Under the pieces are notes generated by a model. That model did no database searches and was not told where the DNA came from. It was given only the letters and a program-made list of their open reading frames with translations. A stretch of DNA of 39,108 nucleotides from Thermoactinomyces sp. DSM 45891 (lineage in GTDB: Bacteria; Bacillota; Bacilli; Thermoactinomycetales; Thermoactinomycetaceae), in NCBI RefSeq assembly GCF_900119485.1, contig NZ_FPJZ01000022.1, forward strand, positions 1 through 39,108. The letters run 5' to 3'. Shown here piece by piece: positions 16,427 to 23,870 of the stretch (position 1 is its first letter; each line of letters starts with the position of its first letter). Made by a program: the position numbers and the translations under genes.

Positions 16427-16608
16427 GGAAATGTCCCCTCTCTCTCGGCTCAACCTCCTCTGATTCAGGGCAAATCACAGAAATTCGCAGGTAGTGTAGG
16501 CAGAGGAGGGAAGCGAGAATGCTGTTGTATTCATTACTGACGTTTTGTAAGTCGAGAGAGGCTAAAATCTCTTAGAAGACCCCTCGTCGACGATTTTTTT
16601 ATAAAAAG

Positions 16609-16854
16609 TCAAATTTTCAGCGAAAACAAACCGCAAGCTTGCCAGTCTGTACAATGCTTTTGACTACTCATTCTACAAGTAGATTGGTTCAAGTGCTGAC
16701 AATCACCACATGTAACAGCGATCCAAGTTGTCCCAAATTTTGTTGTCATCGGGTTCTCTTCCAGCTGATCGGGAAGGCAATCCGGATTGATATAGAAACG
16801 GCTTCCGTCTAGAAGGAAAAGTTCGATCTGGACGAATCGTGATACATCAATCAT
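16609..16854 (-). CDS. Cys-rich small protein
   Basis: An 81-residue protein whose second half has Cys spaced as CGDCQHLNQSTC then C and C further on, a likely zinc site. The first half (VQIELFLLDGSRFYINP) is strand-like. It overlaps the preceding small gene by ATGA, indicating coupled translation. Function is unknown. The 154-base gap to the HNH gene contains no convincing gene. Confidence 0.6.
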   Translation of the reverse strand: MIDVSRFVQIELFLLDGSRFYINPDCLPDQLEENPMTTKFGTTWIAVTCGDCQHLNQSTCRMSSQKHCTDWQACGLFSLKI

Positions 16855-17012
16855 TTTTTTCTCGCTCCTACTTGTGGTAGGATAGAAGGGTGATCTGATT
16901 GTCGGATCAGATCACCATATTTGCAATACCACCTGTATAGAGCTTCTGGAGAGTTGATCTTCAGAAGCTCTTTGACTGCCCGAACCGACTCCAGTTGAAT
17001 CAATTTCCCCAT
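16851..17012 (-). CDS. Unknown 53-residue protein
   Basis: A short gene with GGAGGATG upstream of ATG 17012 and a stop that overlaps the next start (ATGA). The product is a basic helix-rich protein containing RAVKELLKINSPEALYRWY. No Cys pair. Coding is supported by the RBS, the overlap and the co-oriented neighbours. Confidence 0.6.
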   Translation of the reverse strand: MGKLIQLESVRAVKELLKINSPEALYRWYCKYGDLIRQSDHPSILPQVGARKK

Positions 17013-17047
17013 TACAATTCATCCTCCAGTTCAGCAACTTTTGTTGG

Positions 17048-17338
17048 CTACTCCAAAATATAAGAGCCAATCAGATTCCCACAGTTGCGGCAATGAAAAT
17101 CGATTCCTCCATCTTTCCTGGGCTTTTCCTCCCACAAGTAGTTTCTTGGAGAGTTACCGCACATTTGACATGTCGCAGGGTTCACTTTCTTACCGTCAGA
17201 CAAACATCTAACCGTTTGATCGGAGTAATTGTGGTAAGGCTTCAGACAATCCCAACACACATAAGATCGGCTTTTAAGGCCATTGTGAGACTCAAGACAA
17301 TGCGTAGCAGGTTCAGGACATTCGTTACATTTCTTCAT
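17048..17338 (-). CDS. Protein with four CxxC knuckles
   Basis: A 96-residue protein with CNEC, CWDC, CQMC and CRNC pairs, enough for two zinc ribbons. The end (DFHCRNCGNLIGSYIL) looks like a classical ribbon. ATG 17338 has GGAGG 7 bases upstream; a TTG two codons earlier is a weaker choice. It belongs to the run of tiny zinc proteins reading leftward from 17987. Function unknown, possibly nucleic acid or protein binding. Confidence 0.65.
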   Translation of the reverse strand: MKKCNECPEPATHCLESHNGLKSRSYVCWDCLKPYHNYSDQTVRCLSDGKKVNPATCQMCGNSPRNYLWEEKPRKDGGIDFHCRNCGNLIGSYILE

Positions 17339-17350
17339 ATCCAATCCTCC

Positions 17351-17515
17351 CTAAGATTGCTTTGATCGCTCTAAAATCAACTGTGCCTGCATCTCTCGGA
17401 TTTCCATTTCATCGTCTCTAGTGACACAGTTAGAACAAATGCCTGCGTACTTGTTGCCAACTGGGGCTGAAGTCCGAACAGCCTTTTGACATCTCGGACA
17501 AGTCACTAATCTCAT
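17351..17515 (-). CDS. 54-residue zinc-ribbon protein
   Basis: The ATG at 17515 has an excellent GGGGAGGTGAT site. The product has CPRC and CSNC pairs 17 residues apart, then an acidic helix EMEIREMQAQLILERSK. This is a minimal zinc ribbon with a helical tail. Gaps to its neighbours are 12 and 48 bases. No specific function can be assigned. Confidence 0.65.
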   Translation of the reverse strand: MRLVTCPRCQKAVRTSAPVGNKYAGICSNCVTRDDEMEIREMQAQLILERSKQS

Positions 17516-17563
17516 TCGTATCACCTCCCCGTTGACCGTGTGGTGTAAATTCGTAAGGAGCTT

Positions 17564-17845
17564 TTACACTTCGTCGTCTTCATAATCTCCATAGTCTTCA
17601 TAGTCTACAAAGACTCTTAACTTACGCTCATTCATTCTAGCCAAGTTCTCGGCTTGCTCTGATCGTGAACTTCCTTTCGCACCATCTAAACACTCATCAC
17701 AAAAGTAGTAATCCTTCATGGTCGGTGACATCCAGTAGCGAACCATGCCTTGGTCTAAGAATCTACTTGAAAAGAGAGTTTCACCTTGCTCTATTTCCGA
17801 CTTATGACATAAGCAACAATGATGAAAACCTGATAATATTGACAT
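17564..17845 (-). CDS. Zinc-ribbon protein with acidic tail
   Basis: A 93-residue protein with CCLC and CDEC pairs 36-40 residues apart and an Asp/Glu/Tyr-rich C-terminus (VDYEDYGDYEDDEV). AAGGAG precedes the ATG. The first part (HHCCLCHKSEIEQGE) resembles a zinc knuckle. Function is unknown. Confidence 0.65.
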   Translation of the reverse strand: MSILSGFHHCCLCHKSEIEQGETLFSSRFLDQGMVRYWMSPTMKDYYFCDECLDGAKGSSRSEQAENLARMNERKLRVFVDYEDYGDYEDDEV

Positions 17846-17858
17846 TTAATTCATCTCC

Positions 17859-17987
17859 TTAAGAAACTCTCTGAATCTTGATGAACCGAAGGACATTTTT
17901 ACATTTAGTCTGATGAGCCAAATCTTGTACGAATTGAAGTTTTTCCTCATCACTTTTCATCAGCCACTCACGAGCCTTGATTATCAT
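17859..17987 (-). CDS. Unknown 42-residue protein, first gene of the operon
   Basis: ATG 17987 has AGGAGG 10 bases upstream and lies downstream of promoter P1. The product is a basic helical peptide (REWLMKSDEEKLQFVQDLAH) with one Cys. Its stop lies 13 bases before the next start. No family is recognised. Confidence 0.55.
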   Translation of the reverse strand: MIIKAREWLMKSDEEKLQFVQDLAHQTKCKNVLRFIKIQRVS

Positions 17988-18013
17988 GTGTCCTCAACCT
18001 CCTTTATATCTCT

Positions 18014-18042
18014 ATTATACATTAAAACAAAATATTAGTCAA
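18014..18042 (-). promoter_or_regulatory. Promoter P1 for the small zinc-protein operon
   Basis: On the minus strand: -35 TTGACT (18037-18042), 17-base spacer, -10 TATAAT (18014-18019). The spacer contains TATTTTGTTTTAATG, identical to three other promoters in the window. P1 and P2 are divergent. Confidence 0.8.
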
Positions 18043-18128
18043 CACTATAATTTATAAATAGATTCACTAACGAGCTACTGGAGACATGAAGTAATTCTAC
18101 ATTAAAATAAAGAATATAAATTTTATAG

Positions 18129-18157
18129 TTGATATATATTTTGTTTTAATGTATAAT
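18129..18157 (+). promoter_or_regulatory. Promoter P2 for the DUF932 gene
   Basis: -35 TTGATA (18129-18134), 17-base spacer, -10 TATAAT (18152-18157). Same spacer core as P1, P3 and P4, and AATTTTATAG just upstream as in P3 and P4. Confidence 0.8.
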
Positions 18158-18190
18158 AAAAGTATAAGTTAACAAGGAGATGATTGATAT

Positions 18191-19180
18191 ATGCTTACAA
18201 CAACAAGTGCTAACAGACTACAACAAATCCTAAAAGGTTTAGAAACAGAAGATACCCAGAAAGAAGACCTTATTATCTCGGCTTCGGATCTTACTTATAG
18301 GGAAGATGGATTACTATACGATCGGTATAACCGGATTAATGGATATTCCCTAAATGATTGGTCAACAGGTCAGTTTGCACAGCGGTTAAATATTCCATCA
18401 AGATACTTCAAATCATGCCCTCCAGAATTGAGATCAATCAACGCTGCTCACTGGATGCAAAAGCTTGAACCTGATACAGATTGGATGTTACGAACAATGA
18501 AACATGGAGTAGTAAGAGGCTTAATGAGTGACAAGTATGTACCCTTTGACGACTTAGATATATTGGATGTTCTGAATGAAATACTGAAAAAATCCGGTGC
18601 CGAGTATAAAATCGAAATGTGGAATCGAGATGATTCAGGCTGTCACCTACGAATCACATTCCCTGATTTAACAACTAGTGTTGGAAAGCTGGAAAATGGT
18701 AATCCAGACACTCACCTTGTCGGCTTCCATTTAATGAACTCAGAGGTTGGAAAAAGCTCTATACGAATCAGTCCTATGGTATACCGACAAATATGCACGA
18801 ATGGTCTGATGGGATGGCGGAAAAATGGGGATGCCTTCCAACAAAGACATATCCATCTACGGCATAACGAAATCTACACAAGAGTCCTGGAAGCAGTTGG
18901 GCAAGCAATCCAGTTAGGCGAGTCAATGATTAACGAGTTACTAAAAGCGAAAGAAACCGAAGTAGAAAACCCACTAGCAATAATCAAAAAATTGGCAAAT
19001 GATAATAAATACAGCCAAAAATTCACGAATACCATTCAAGATTCTTTTGCCAGAGAGCAAGGAAACACCGCCTTTCATGTTGTCCAATCGCTTACCTTGG
19101 CGGCTCAAACTCTCGATACAGATAGTCGAACAGAGATAGAACGAACTGCAAGTAGATTGCTCTCCAAACTAGTTGCATAA
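18191..19180 (+). CDS. DUF932-family protein
   Basis: A 329-residue protein resembling the DUF932 proteins found on plasmids and phages. Supporting stretches are the early WSTGQFAQRLNIPSRYFKSC, VVRGLMSDKYVPFDDLDIL, and the strand-rich SSIRISPMVYRQICTNGLMG. Biochemical function of the family is not settled. It is expressed from P2 with AAGGAG before the ATG, and ends in a 12-bp hairpin. If the plus strand enters first at oriT, it lies in the leading region, where establishment and anti-host genes are common; that is inference. Confidence 0.75.
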   Translation: MLTTTSANRLQQILKGLETEDTQKEDLIISASDLTYREDGLLYDRYNRINGYSLNDWSTGQFAQRLNIPSRYFKSCPPELRSINAAHWMQKLEPDTDWMLRTMKHGVVRGLMSDKYVPFDDLDILDVLNEILKKSGAEYKIEMWNRDDSGCHLRITFPDLTTSVGKLENGNPDTHLVGFHLMNSEVGKSSIRISPMVYRQICTNGLMGWRKNGDAFQQRHIHLRHNEIYTRVLEAVGQAIQLGESMINELLKAKETEVENPLAIIKKLANDNKYSQKFTNTIQDSFAREQGNTAFHVVQSLTLAAQTLDTDSRTEIERTASRLLSKLVA

Positions 19181-19190
19181 CAAACAAACT

Positions 19191-19222
19191 TTAACCCATC
19201 TACCCAAAAATAGATGGGTTAA
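19191..19222 (+). terminator. Hairpin terminator after DUF932 gene
   Basis: Perfect 12-bp arms TTAACCCATCTA (19191-19202) and TAGATGGGTTAA (19211-19222) with an 8-base loop. The T-run after it is poor, so termination may be partial. Confidence 0.65.
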
Positions 19223-19235
19223 ATAAATTTTATAG

Positions 19236-19264
19236 TTGATTTTTATTTTGTTTTAATGTATAAT
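19236..19264 (+). promoter_or_regulatory. Promoter P3
   Basis: -35 TTGATT (19236-19241), 17-base spacer with the shared TATTTTGTTTTAATG, -10 TATAAT (19259-19264). It begins a leader of about 130 bases. Confidence 0.8.
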
Positions 19265-19270
19265 AAATAT

Positions 19271-19401
19271 ATAAGGTTAAGACATCGCTTTGAGCGGAGT
19301 GAGCCAAGACCCCCCTAAGTTTAGAGGGCGAGCCACCACGAACCGGAAGGTTACGCCACGACAAGCGTTACACACTACAAACCCTCTGGAGGATGATATA
19401 T
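19271..19401 (+). promoter_or_regulatory. Structured 5' leader, possible cis-regulatory RNA
   Basis: The leader is GC-richer than its surroundings. Possible helices: closing stem CGCTTTG (19286-19292) with CAAGCG (19362-19367), and GGCG/CGCC (19327-19330, 19354-19357) enclosing AACC-GGAA-GGTT (19341-19352), a GNRA-type tetraloop. AGAGGG (19323-19328) can pair either with the C-run before it or with CCCTCT (19382-19387) next to the GGAGG site, so an on/off switch is conceivable. I do not recognise a known riboswitch class. Confidence 0.45.
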
Positions 19402-19887
19402 ATGGTAATCAGTAGAGAAATGGTAAAAGTTAACGAAGTACATAGTTTTTCACTAATCGAGATGGAAGAATGTTGGTACCCAGGTGAAAATTTTGAGATA
19501 GCCCATTATACAAATGGAAAGATGTCTTTCACACATATAGTAGATGTAGAAAGATTCCCGACAAGAGAGGAGGCGCTCAAAGCAATTAGGCTACATAGCG
19601 CGAGAATTACTGGGGATTATAATGGTACTCCATTTAGAACATACACAAATGTAACAGAGGAGGAACCCTTACAAGTTGGTGACTTAGTAGCCGATGAGAT
19701 CAAGGACGATTTTGAAAATTGCTTGCCTCCTGCTTATGATTCACCCTATCTCATCCAAGTGGGCGAACCTTACAGCCATGTGAATGGTAGAGATACCTAT
19801 TCAACTCTTAAAAGAACCTCTGTTGGTTGGGAATACTGTGGGCATTGTCATCATGGGGAGATGGTTGAACCAGTACGGACAACTTAG
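19402..19887 (+). CDS. Unknown protein
   Basis: A 161-residue protein of no recognised family. It is acidic, with GxxYN and strand-like segments (IAHYTNGKMSFTHIVDVERF) and a C-terminal CGHCHHGE that could bind a metal. ATG 19402 has GGAGG 9 bases upstream; the ATG at 19393 abuts the RBS and is less likely. It is expressed from P3 behind a structured leader and closed by a strong terminator, so it is a single-gene unit. Confidence 0.65.
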   Translation: MVISREMVKVNEVHSFSLIEMEECWYPGENFEIAHYTNGKMSFTHIVDVERFPTREEALKAIRLHSARITGDYNGTPFRTYTNVTEEEPLQVGDLVADEIKDDFENCLPPAYDSPYLIQVGEPYSHVNGRDTYSTLKRTSVGWEYCGHCHHGEMVEPVRTT

Positions 19888-19915
19888 CCAATCGGTTAGG
19901 ATGTCCGTTTTTCTT
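19875..19915 (+). terminator. Rho-independent terminator
   Basis: Stem ACGGACA (19875-19881) with TGTCCGT (19902-19908), extended inward by CTTAGCC/GGTTAGG with G-T pairs, followed by TTTTTC. The left arm overlaps the last codons of the gene. Confidence 0.9.
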
Positions 19916-19936
19916 TATTAAATATTAATTTTATAG

Positions 19937-19965
19937 TTGATTTTTATTTTGTTTTAATGTATAAT
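19937..19965 (+). promoter_or_regulatory. Promoter P4
   Basis: -35 TTGATT (19937-19942), 17-base spacer with the shared TATTTTGTTTTAATG, -10 TATAAT (19960-19965). Nearly identical to P3 over about 40 bases. Confidence 0.8.
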
Positions 19966-20001
19966 TTAGATATAGGATAACAACTTAGGAGGAACAAAAT
20001 C

Positions 20002-20229
20002 ATGAACCTTACAGAAAAAACTTTTATCCACACTGGAAATTCGTCCACAGCACAGGAGTTAGGCTATCCAGTTTATAGCGCAAAGTGCCAGCATACATGT
20101 ATTGACCTGAGTCAAAAAACGAATCACACGTTATCAGTGAAGCTCTCAAATGGTGAATTCATCACTTTTAATTTTACTCAACCGTATTTAAACGGTGGCA
20201 ACCTTGATGTTATATATCATGGGAATTGA
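20002..20229 (+). CDS. Unknown small protein
   Basis: A 75-residue protein with GGAGG upstream of its ATG and promoter P4 in front. The sequence is strand-rich with an SVKLSNGEFITFNF core and two Cys. No family is recognised. The stop TGA overlaps a TTG that may start the next short gene. Confidence 0.6.
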   Translation: MNLTEKTFIHTGNSSTAQELGYPVYSAKCQHTCIDLSQKTNHTLSVKLSNGEFITFNFTQPYLNGGNLDVIYHGN

Positions 20230-20342
20230 ATATCAACACAGTTGCTTTTCGTGATGACAACGATGGAATCAAACATCCAAAGCATGTGGTAGACAAAGGA
20301 AATTTTTGTTTGGTTAGCTTTGAAGCTACTGAAAGAGATTGA
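20226..20342 (+). CDS. Possible 38-residue protein or frameshifted 3' part
   Basis: A TTG overlapping the preceding stop (TTGA) opens a frame with good amino-acid content (NTVAFRDDNDGIKHPKHVVD). It could be a coupled small gene, or the displaced end of the upstream gene after a frameshift. No separate RBS is convincing. Confidence 0.35.
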   Translation: MNINTVAFRDDNDGIKHPKHVVDKGNFCLVSFEATERD

Positions 20343-20360
20343 GTAAAAGGAGGCTTCCCT

Positions 20361-20582
20361 ATGAATAAGCAAAAAATAGATTTCCGGATAAACAATAGAG
20401 AGCTATTATTTCAATACTCACTATGGTTAGAAATGACAGAAAGGGAGTATGACAAATGGTTATGGCAAGGAGTGGGGGGAGAAGATGATTTCTCCCAAGA
20501 GGAGTTAGACTATTTTAATCAGGGAAAAAAGAAGCTGAACATCGAAAGGGAACGTGTCAATTCAGCCCTTTACAACTACTAA
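20361..20582 (+). CDS. Unknown small acidic protein
   Basis: A 73-residue protein with AAAAGGAGG upstream of the ATG. Mostly helical, with WLEMTEREYDKWLWQG and a C-terminal charged helix. No family is recognised. It is the last gene of the P4 unit before repeat copy B. Confidence 0.6.
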   Translation: MNKQKIDFRINNRELLFQYSLWLEMTEREYDKWLWQGVGGEDDFSQEELDYFNQGKKKLNIERERVNSALYNY

Positions 20583-20600
20583 TTTTTAGGAAGAAAACCG

Positions 20601-20833
20601 AATCAAAAAGATAGCTAACATCTTTGGAGAAGGGGGCGGAGGGGGAGAGTTTGCGGTGTTCTTGCGCAAATCTCTTTCCTGAAGCCTCGTAAGATCAAGC
20701 CAGTGCTTTTCTGGCGCAGACCCTTTCCAAAGCCCTACCAGCCCTGAAGCTATTGCTCATCCTTCCCCTAAATGGGAAGGGTTGCCCAGTGGCGAGCGAT
20801 AGTCCCCCCATGATTGGGGGCTAGGGGGCTGAT
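20601..20833 (+). repeat. 230-bp structured inverted repeat, copy B
   Basis: Inverse copy of 9416-9646. It holds the same helices: TTTGCG/CGCAAA, GCCAG/CTGGC, CTATTGCTC/GAGCGATAG enclosing CCTTCCC/GGGAAGG, and AGTCCCCC/GGGGGCT with a trailing GGGGGCTGATC and T6. The T-run makes the 3' end look like a terminator. The 5' end AAAAAGATAGC and the reverse complement of the 3' end AAAAAAGATCAGC form a weak terminal inverted repeat. It sits 18 bases after the upstream stop. Confidence 0.85.
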
Positions 20834-20876
20834 CTTTTTTAGGTTCATTTGTTCGATGATTTACTCTTATTAGATT

Positions 20877-20901
20877 TTATAATAGTATTATAAATGAACA
20901 A
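20877..20901 (+). promoter_or_regulatory. Palindromic operator upstream of topB
   Basis: TTATAATAGTATTATAA (20877-20893) is a perfect 17-bp palindrome, and overlaps the recurrent TATTATAAATGAACAA (20886-20901). It holds possible -10 hexamers and lies 29 bases before the topB start. An operator is inferred. Confidence 0.5.
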
Positions 20902-20929
20902 TCTTATACAGAAGGAGTGGAGGTTTGTA

Positions 20930-23032
20930 ATGGTTGTTATTCTTGCAGAAAAACCAGACCAAGCAAGAAAGTTGTCTGCACCATTTCCACACAAGAAAGA
21001 GAAGACTTGTATCCAGATACAACCTTGTACGCAATTCCCACAGGGAGCCATTGTCGTGTGGGCCATCGGCCACCTTTACGAGTTAGCAGCTCCGGAAAAG
21101 TACAATGCTGAATGGAAAAAATGGAATCTAGAAGCACTTCCGATCATTCCAGAGAAATTTCGGTATCAACCCTCTAAGGATAAATCTCAACACTTGGCAG
21201 AAGTAAAAAAACATCTCCAAAGTGCGGATGAAATCATTATAGCGACAGATCCAGCACGAGAAGGGGAGTATATTGCTAGAATCATCATTCAAATGTCGGG
21301 AGCTGCTAAAAAAATCATAAAGCGGCTGTGGTGTTCGAGTTTGACAGAGGCAGCCATCCGAAATGCCTTCCAAAACTTGCGACCAGGAAAATCAACGGAA
21401 CCGCTATTTCATGAGGCTTTAGCACGATCTCAAAGTGACTGGATCGTAGGAATGAATAGTAGTCGGGCTTATACGCTTCTCATGCAACAGAAGGGGGTCT
21501 CAGAGGTTTTTTCTACAGGTAGAGTACAAACACCTTTGCTTTCTCTCATTAGAAGCAGAGAAGCCGATATAGAGCGTTTTAAAGCCGAACCTTATTGGGA
21601 ACTTGAAGCTAATTTTGAGACCAACCAACATCAATATAAAGGGAAGCACCAGGAACGCTATTTCGAAAAAGAGAAAGCTGTAGCTATTTTACATGAGATT
21701 CAGGGTAAAAATGGCATGGTAGCCACAGTCAAAACAGAAGCCAAATCTACCAAGCCACCACTATTACATAGTCTCTCAACGCTACAATCCAAGCTAAACA
21801 AGAAACACAAACTAGCACCAGCTCTCGTGCTAGAGTTAGTTCAGTCTCTGTATGAGCGTGGCCATGTTTCGTATCCACGTTCTGATTCACAACACGTTAC
21901 ACCAGCCGAGGTATCCACTTTTCCAGAAATCATTCATGCATTACAATCGCAGTATTTGTTAGGGAAAGAATCAAAGTTGAGGGACATCGGTTCTGATAAA
22001 CGATATGTGGATGAGAAGAAAGTCAGTGATCATTACGCCATCATCCCAACAAATCAAGTCCCCAAATTAGATCAACTCTCACCGGATGAAAAGAAGGTGT
22101 ATGATGAGATCGCCAAGTCCTTGATTGCTGCACATTGTCCAGATCACCGTTACAACCAAACGACCATCCTAACCAATATTGAAACCTATGAATTTAAGTC
22201 GACTGGAAGACAGATCATTGAAAATGGCTGGAAGGATATATTCCAAGATGAACCAGAGAAAAAAGATCCAGAGAATCAACAGCTACCTACTCTTAATGAA
22301 GGCCAACAAGTAAAAGCCGAACCATTCATCAAAGAGGGGATGACTAAACCCCCCAAGCATTACACAGAAGGGGATCTGATCACTCTCATGAAAACGGCTG
22401 GCAAGCATATTGAAGACGAGGATCTATCCAGTATGAGGGGAATGGGACTTGGGACGGAAGCAACACGATCGGGTATGATTCAAACCTTAAAAGATCGCAA
22501 GTACATTATCGTCACCAAAAATACGGTTGCCGTGACTGAAAAGGGGAAGCTCCTTGTGAGTGCTGTTCAAGGCTCTCCGCTTGCAAAACCCGATATGACT
22601 GCTAAGTGGGAACAATACCTTTATCAAATAGGACAGGGACAAAAGTCAGCAGCTCCTTTTATCGAAAAGTCCAAGGACTTAGCGAAGATGATTGTGGAAC
22701 AAGCAAAAAGGAGTTCTGATGGTTGGAATGTTTCAGCAGCTGTAAAGGAAAGTGAAGCAAAGTTATATGTGGGAAAGTGTCCTCTTTGCGGTGAAGGCGT
22801 AATAGCACGAAAAAGCTTTTACGGATGCACTGGCTACCAAAAGGGATGCAAATTTACTTTACCTGGTGAGCTCTCGGGAAAGAAGATCTCTGAGGCAAAT
22901 GCTAGAAAATTGCTTGAGGGAAAGAAAACTGGATTGATCAAAGGCTTCAAATCATCAAAGAAGGATACTACCTACAATGCTTCCTTAAAGCTAGAAAATC
23001 ATAAGATTCAGTTTATATATGCCAAAAAATAA
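20930..23032 (+). CDS. topB: DNA topoisomerase III
   Basis: A 700-residue type IA topoisomerase. MVVILAEKPDQARKL begins the Toprim domain, with ATDPAREGEYIAR as the acidic motif; the second Asp of the usual DxD is Ala, as other plasmid TopB proteins also vary here. The catalytic Tyr is in GHVSYPRSDS. A C-terminal zinc ribbon starts with CPLCGEG and has GCTGYQKGC, then a short basic domain. I chose ATG 20930, which has GGAGG upstream; an ATG at 20894 lies inside the operator. Plasmid TopB enzymes decatenate replication or transfer intermediates. It heads an operon with three small genes. Confidence 0.95.
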   Translation: MVVILAEKPDQARKLSAPFPHKKEKTCIQIQPCTQFPQGAIVVWAIGHLYELAAPEKYNAEWKKWNLEALPIIPEKFRYQPSKDKSQHLAEVKKHLQSADEIIIATDPAREGEYIARIIIQMSGAAKKIIKRLWCSSLTEAAIRNAFQNLRPGKSTEPLFHEALARSQSDWIVGMNSSRAYTLLMQQKGVSEVFSTGRVQTPLLSLIRSREADIERFKAEPYWELEANFETNQHQYKGKHQERYFEKEKAVAILHEIQGKNGMVATVKTEAKSTKPPLLHSLSTLQSKLNKKHKLAPALVLELVQSLYERGHVSYPRSDSQHVTPAEVSTFPEIIHALQSQYLLGKESKLRDIGSDKRYVDEKKVSDHYAIIPTNQVPKLDQLSPDEKKVYDEIAKSLIAAHCPDHRYNQTTILTNIETYEFKSTGRQIIENGWKDIFQDEPEKKDPENQQLPTLNEGQQVKAEPFIKEGMTKPPKHYTEGDLITLMKTAGKHIEDEDLSSMRGMGLGTEATRSGMIQTLKDRKYIIVTKNTVAVTEKGKLLVSAVQGSPLAKPDMTAKWEQYLYQIGQGQKSAAPFIEKSKDLAKMIVEQAKRSSDGWNVSAAVKESEAKLYVGKCPLCGEGVIARKSFYGCTGYQKGCKFTLPGELSGKKISEANARKLLEGKKTGLIKGFKSSKKDTTYNASLKLENHKIQFIYAKK

Positions 23033-23044
23033 TGAGGTGGAGCT

Positions 23045-23251
23045 ATGAATAAAAAGAAATATGTCATGTTAGAATTTGATGAGGAAACAGGACAAGTCGA
23101 CATAAAGCTAGGAAATATGCATGTGAAAAATCCGGATGATATCTTTATGATTCATCAAGCAATGAAAGAATACACAGAGCGAACAGAGAGACTACTAAAA
23201 GTCCTGATTCAAATGGAAAATATAAAAGCTCCACAACAGAACCTACAATGA
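23045..23251 (+). CDS. Unknown small protein
   Basis: A 68-residue acidic protein with a beta hairpin-like start (KYVMLEFDEETGQVDIKL) and a helix. GAGGTGGAG precedes the ATG, 12 bases after topB. Its TGA overlaps the next ATG. No family is recognised. Confidence 0.65.
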   Translation: MNKKKYVMLEFDEETGQVDIKLGNMHVKNPDDIFMIHQAMKEYTERTERLLKVLIQMENIKAPQQNLQ

Positions 23252-23427
23252 TTGTCGCAATCCTAAGTGTTGCTATTGCAGTCTTTGTAAGCGCATCGCT
23301 CATCTCAGCTCTGTTCGGAAGAACAACATTGCTTAAAAGATTGTTTCAAATCACTGGTACTCTATTGATACTGGGCTTTCTTTTCTCCTTTTTGCTCATT
23401 CTAACCTTTGTTTTGACGAAAAAATAA
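23248..23427 (+). CDS. Small two-span membrane protein
   Basis: A 59-residue protein that is almost wholly hydrophobic: a first span from residue 2 to about 23, a basic turn (GRTTLLKRLF), then a second span to residue 57 with KK at the end. It overlaps the upstream stop as ATGA, so translation is coupled. No family is recognised. Confidence 0.65.
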   Translation: MIVAILSVAIAVFVSASLISALFGRTTLLKRLFQITGTLLILGFLFSFLLILTFVLTKK

Positions 23428-23466
23428 CGAACCACAATGCCTAGTTAGAAAGGATGGTAAGGGAAT

Positions 23467-23817
23467 ATGTTTGTAAACAAAAATATACTGACGTACTCTT
23501 TAGCTGGATTGATCGTGATCATAGTCGGTTTGGCAATCTCTTGTAGTCGTGGATCATCCCTTGATGGAAGTTGGAGCTTGCCAGATAAACAGTCAGGGTG
23601 CCCTCGTAAGTATTCATTTCTAAAGGATAATACCGTTTCGTTTCTACCAGGTAGAGTAGATGAAACCGCAGCAGGAACATACAAAAAATTGGAGAGCGAT
23701 AAATACAAATTGGATTTCGGTGTAATCTCGATGGTCTACGAAATCAAACAAACTGGAAATACGATGACAGTCAGAGAAGAAGGACAATCTGGCGTTTGTA
23801 CATACAAAAGAGACTAG
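23467..23817 (+). CDS. Small lipoprotein
   Basis: A 116-residue protein. A short charged start and hydrophobic segment (LTYSLAGLIVIIVGLAISC) ends in Cys followed by SRGSS, a lipoprotein signal. The exported part has DGSWSLPD and TAAGTYKKLESDKYKLDF, a strand-rich lipocalin-like pattern. Small lipoproteins of this kind on plasmids may act in entry exclusion, but that is speculation. It is the last gene before a terminator shared with the convergent nuclease operon. Confidence 0.7.
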   Translation: MFVNKNILTYSLAGLIVIIVGLAISCSRGSSLDGSWSLPDKQSGCPRKYSFLKDNTVSFLPGRVDETAAGTYKKLESDKYKLDFGVISMVYEIKQTGNTMTVREEGQSGVCTYKRD

Positions 23818-23839
23818 TGGAATCAAATCAAAATGAACT

Positions 23840-23870
23840 GCACCTCCAGTTATGGGAGGTGCTTTCTATT
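23840..23870. terminator. Terminator between convergent operons
   Basis: Arms GCACCTCC (23840-23847) and GGAGGTGC (23855-23862), followed by TTTCTATT on the plus strand. Confidence 0.8.

Noticed and set aside
16370..16590. Minus-strand open frame overlapping the start of the HNH gene, with reasonable composition
   Set aside because: It has no good start codon or RBS and overlaps the stronger NUMOD4/HNH gene.
20894..23032. topB starting at ATG 20894
   Set aside because: That ATG is part of the repeated operator motif; ATG 20930 has GGAGG and begins the canonical Toprim sequence.
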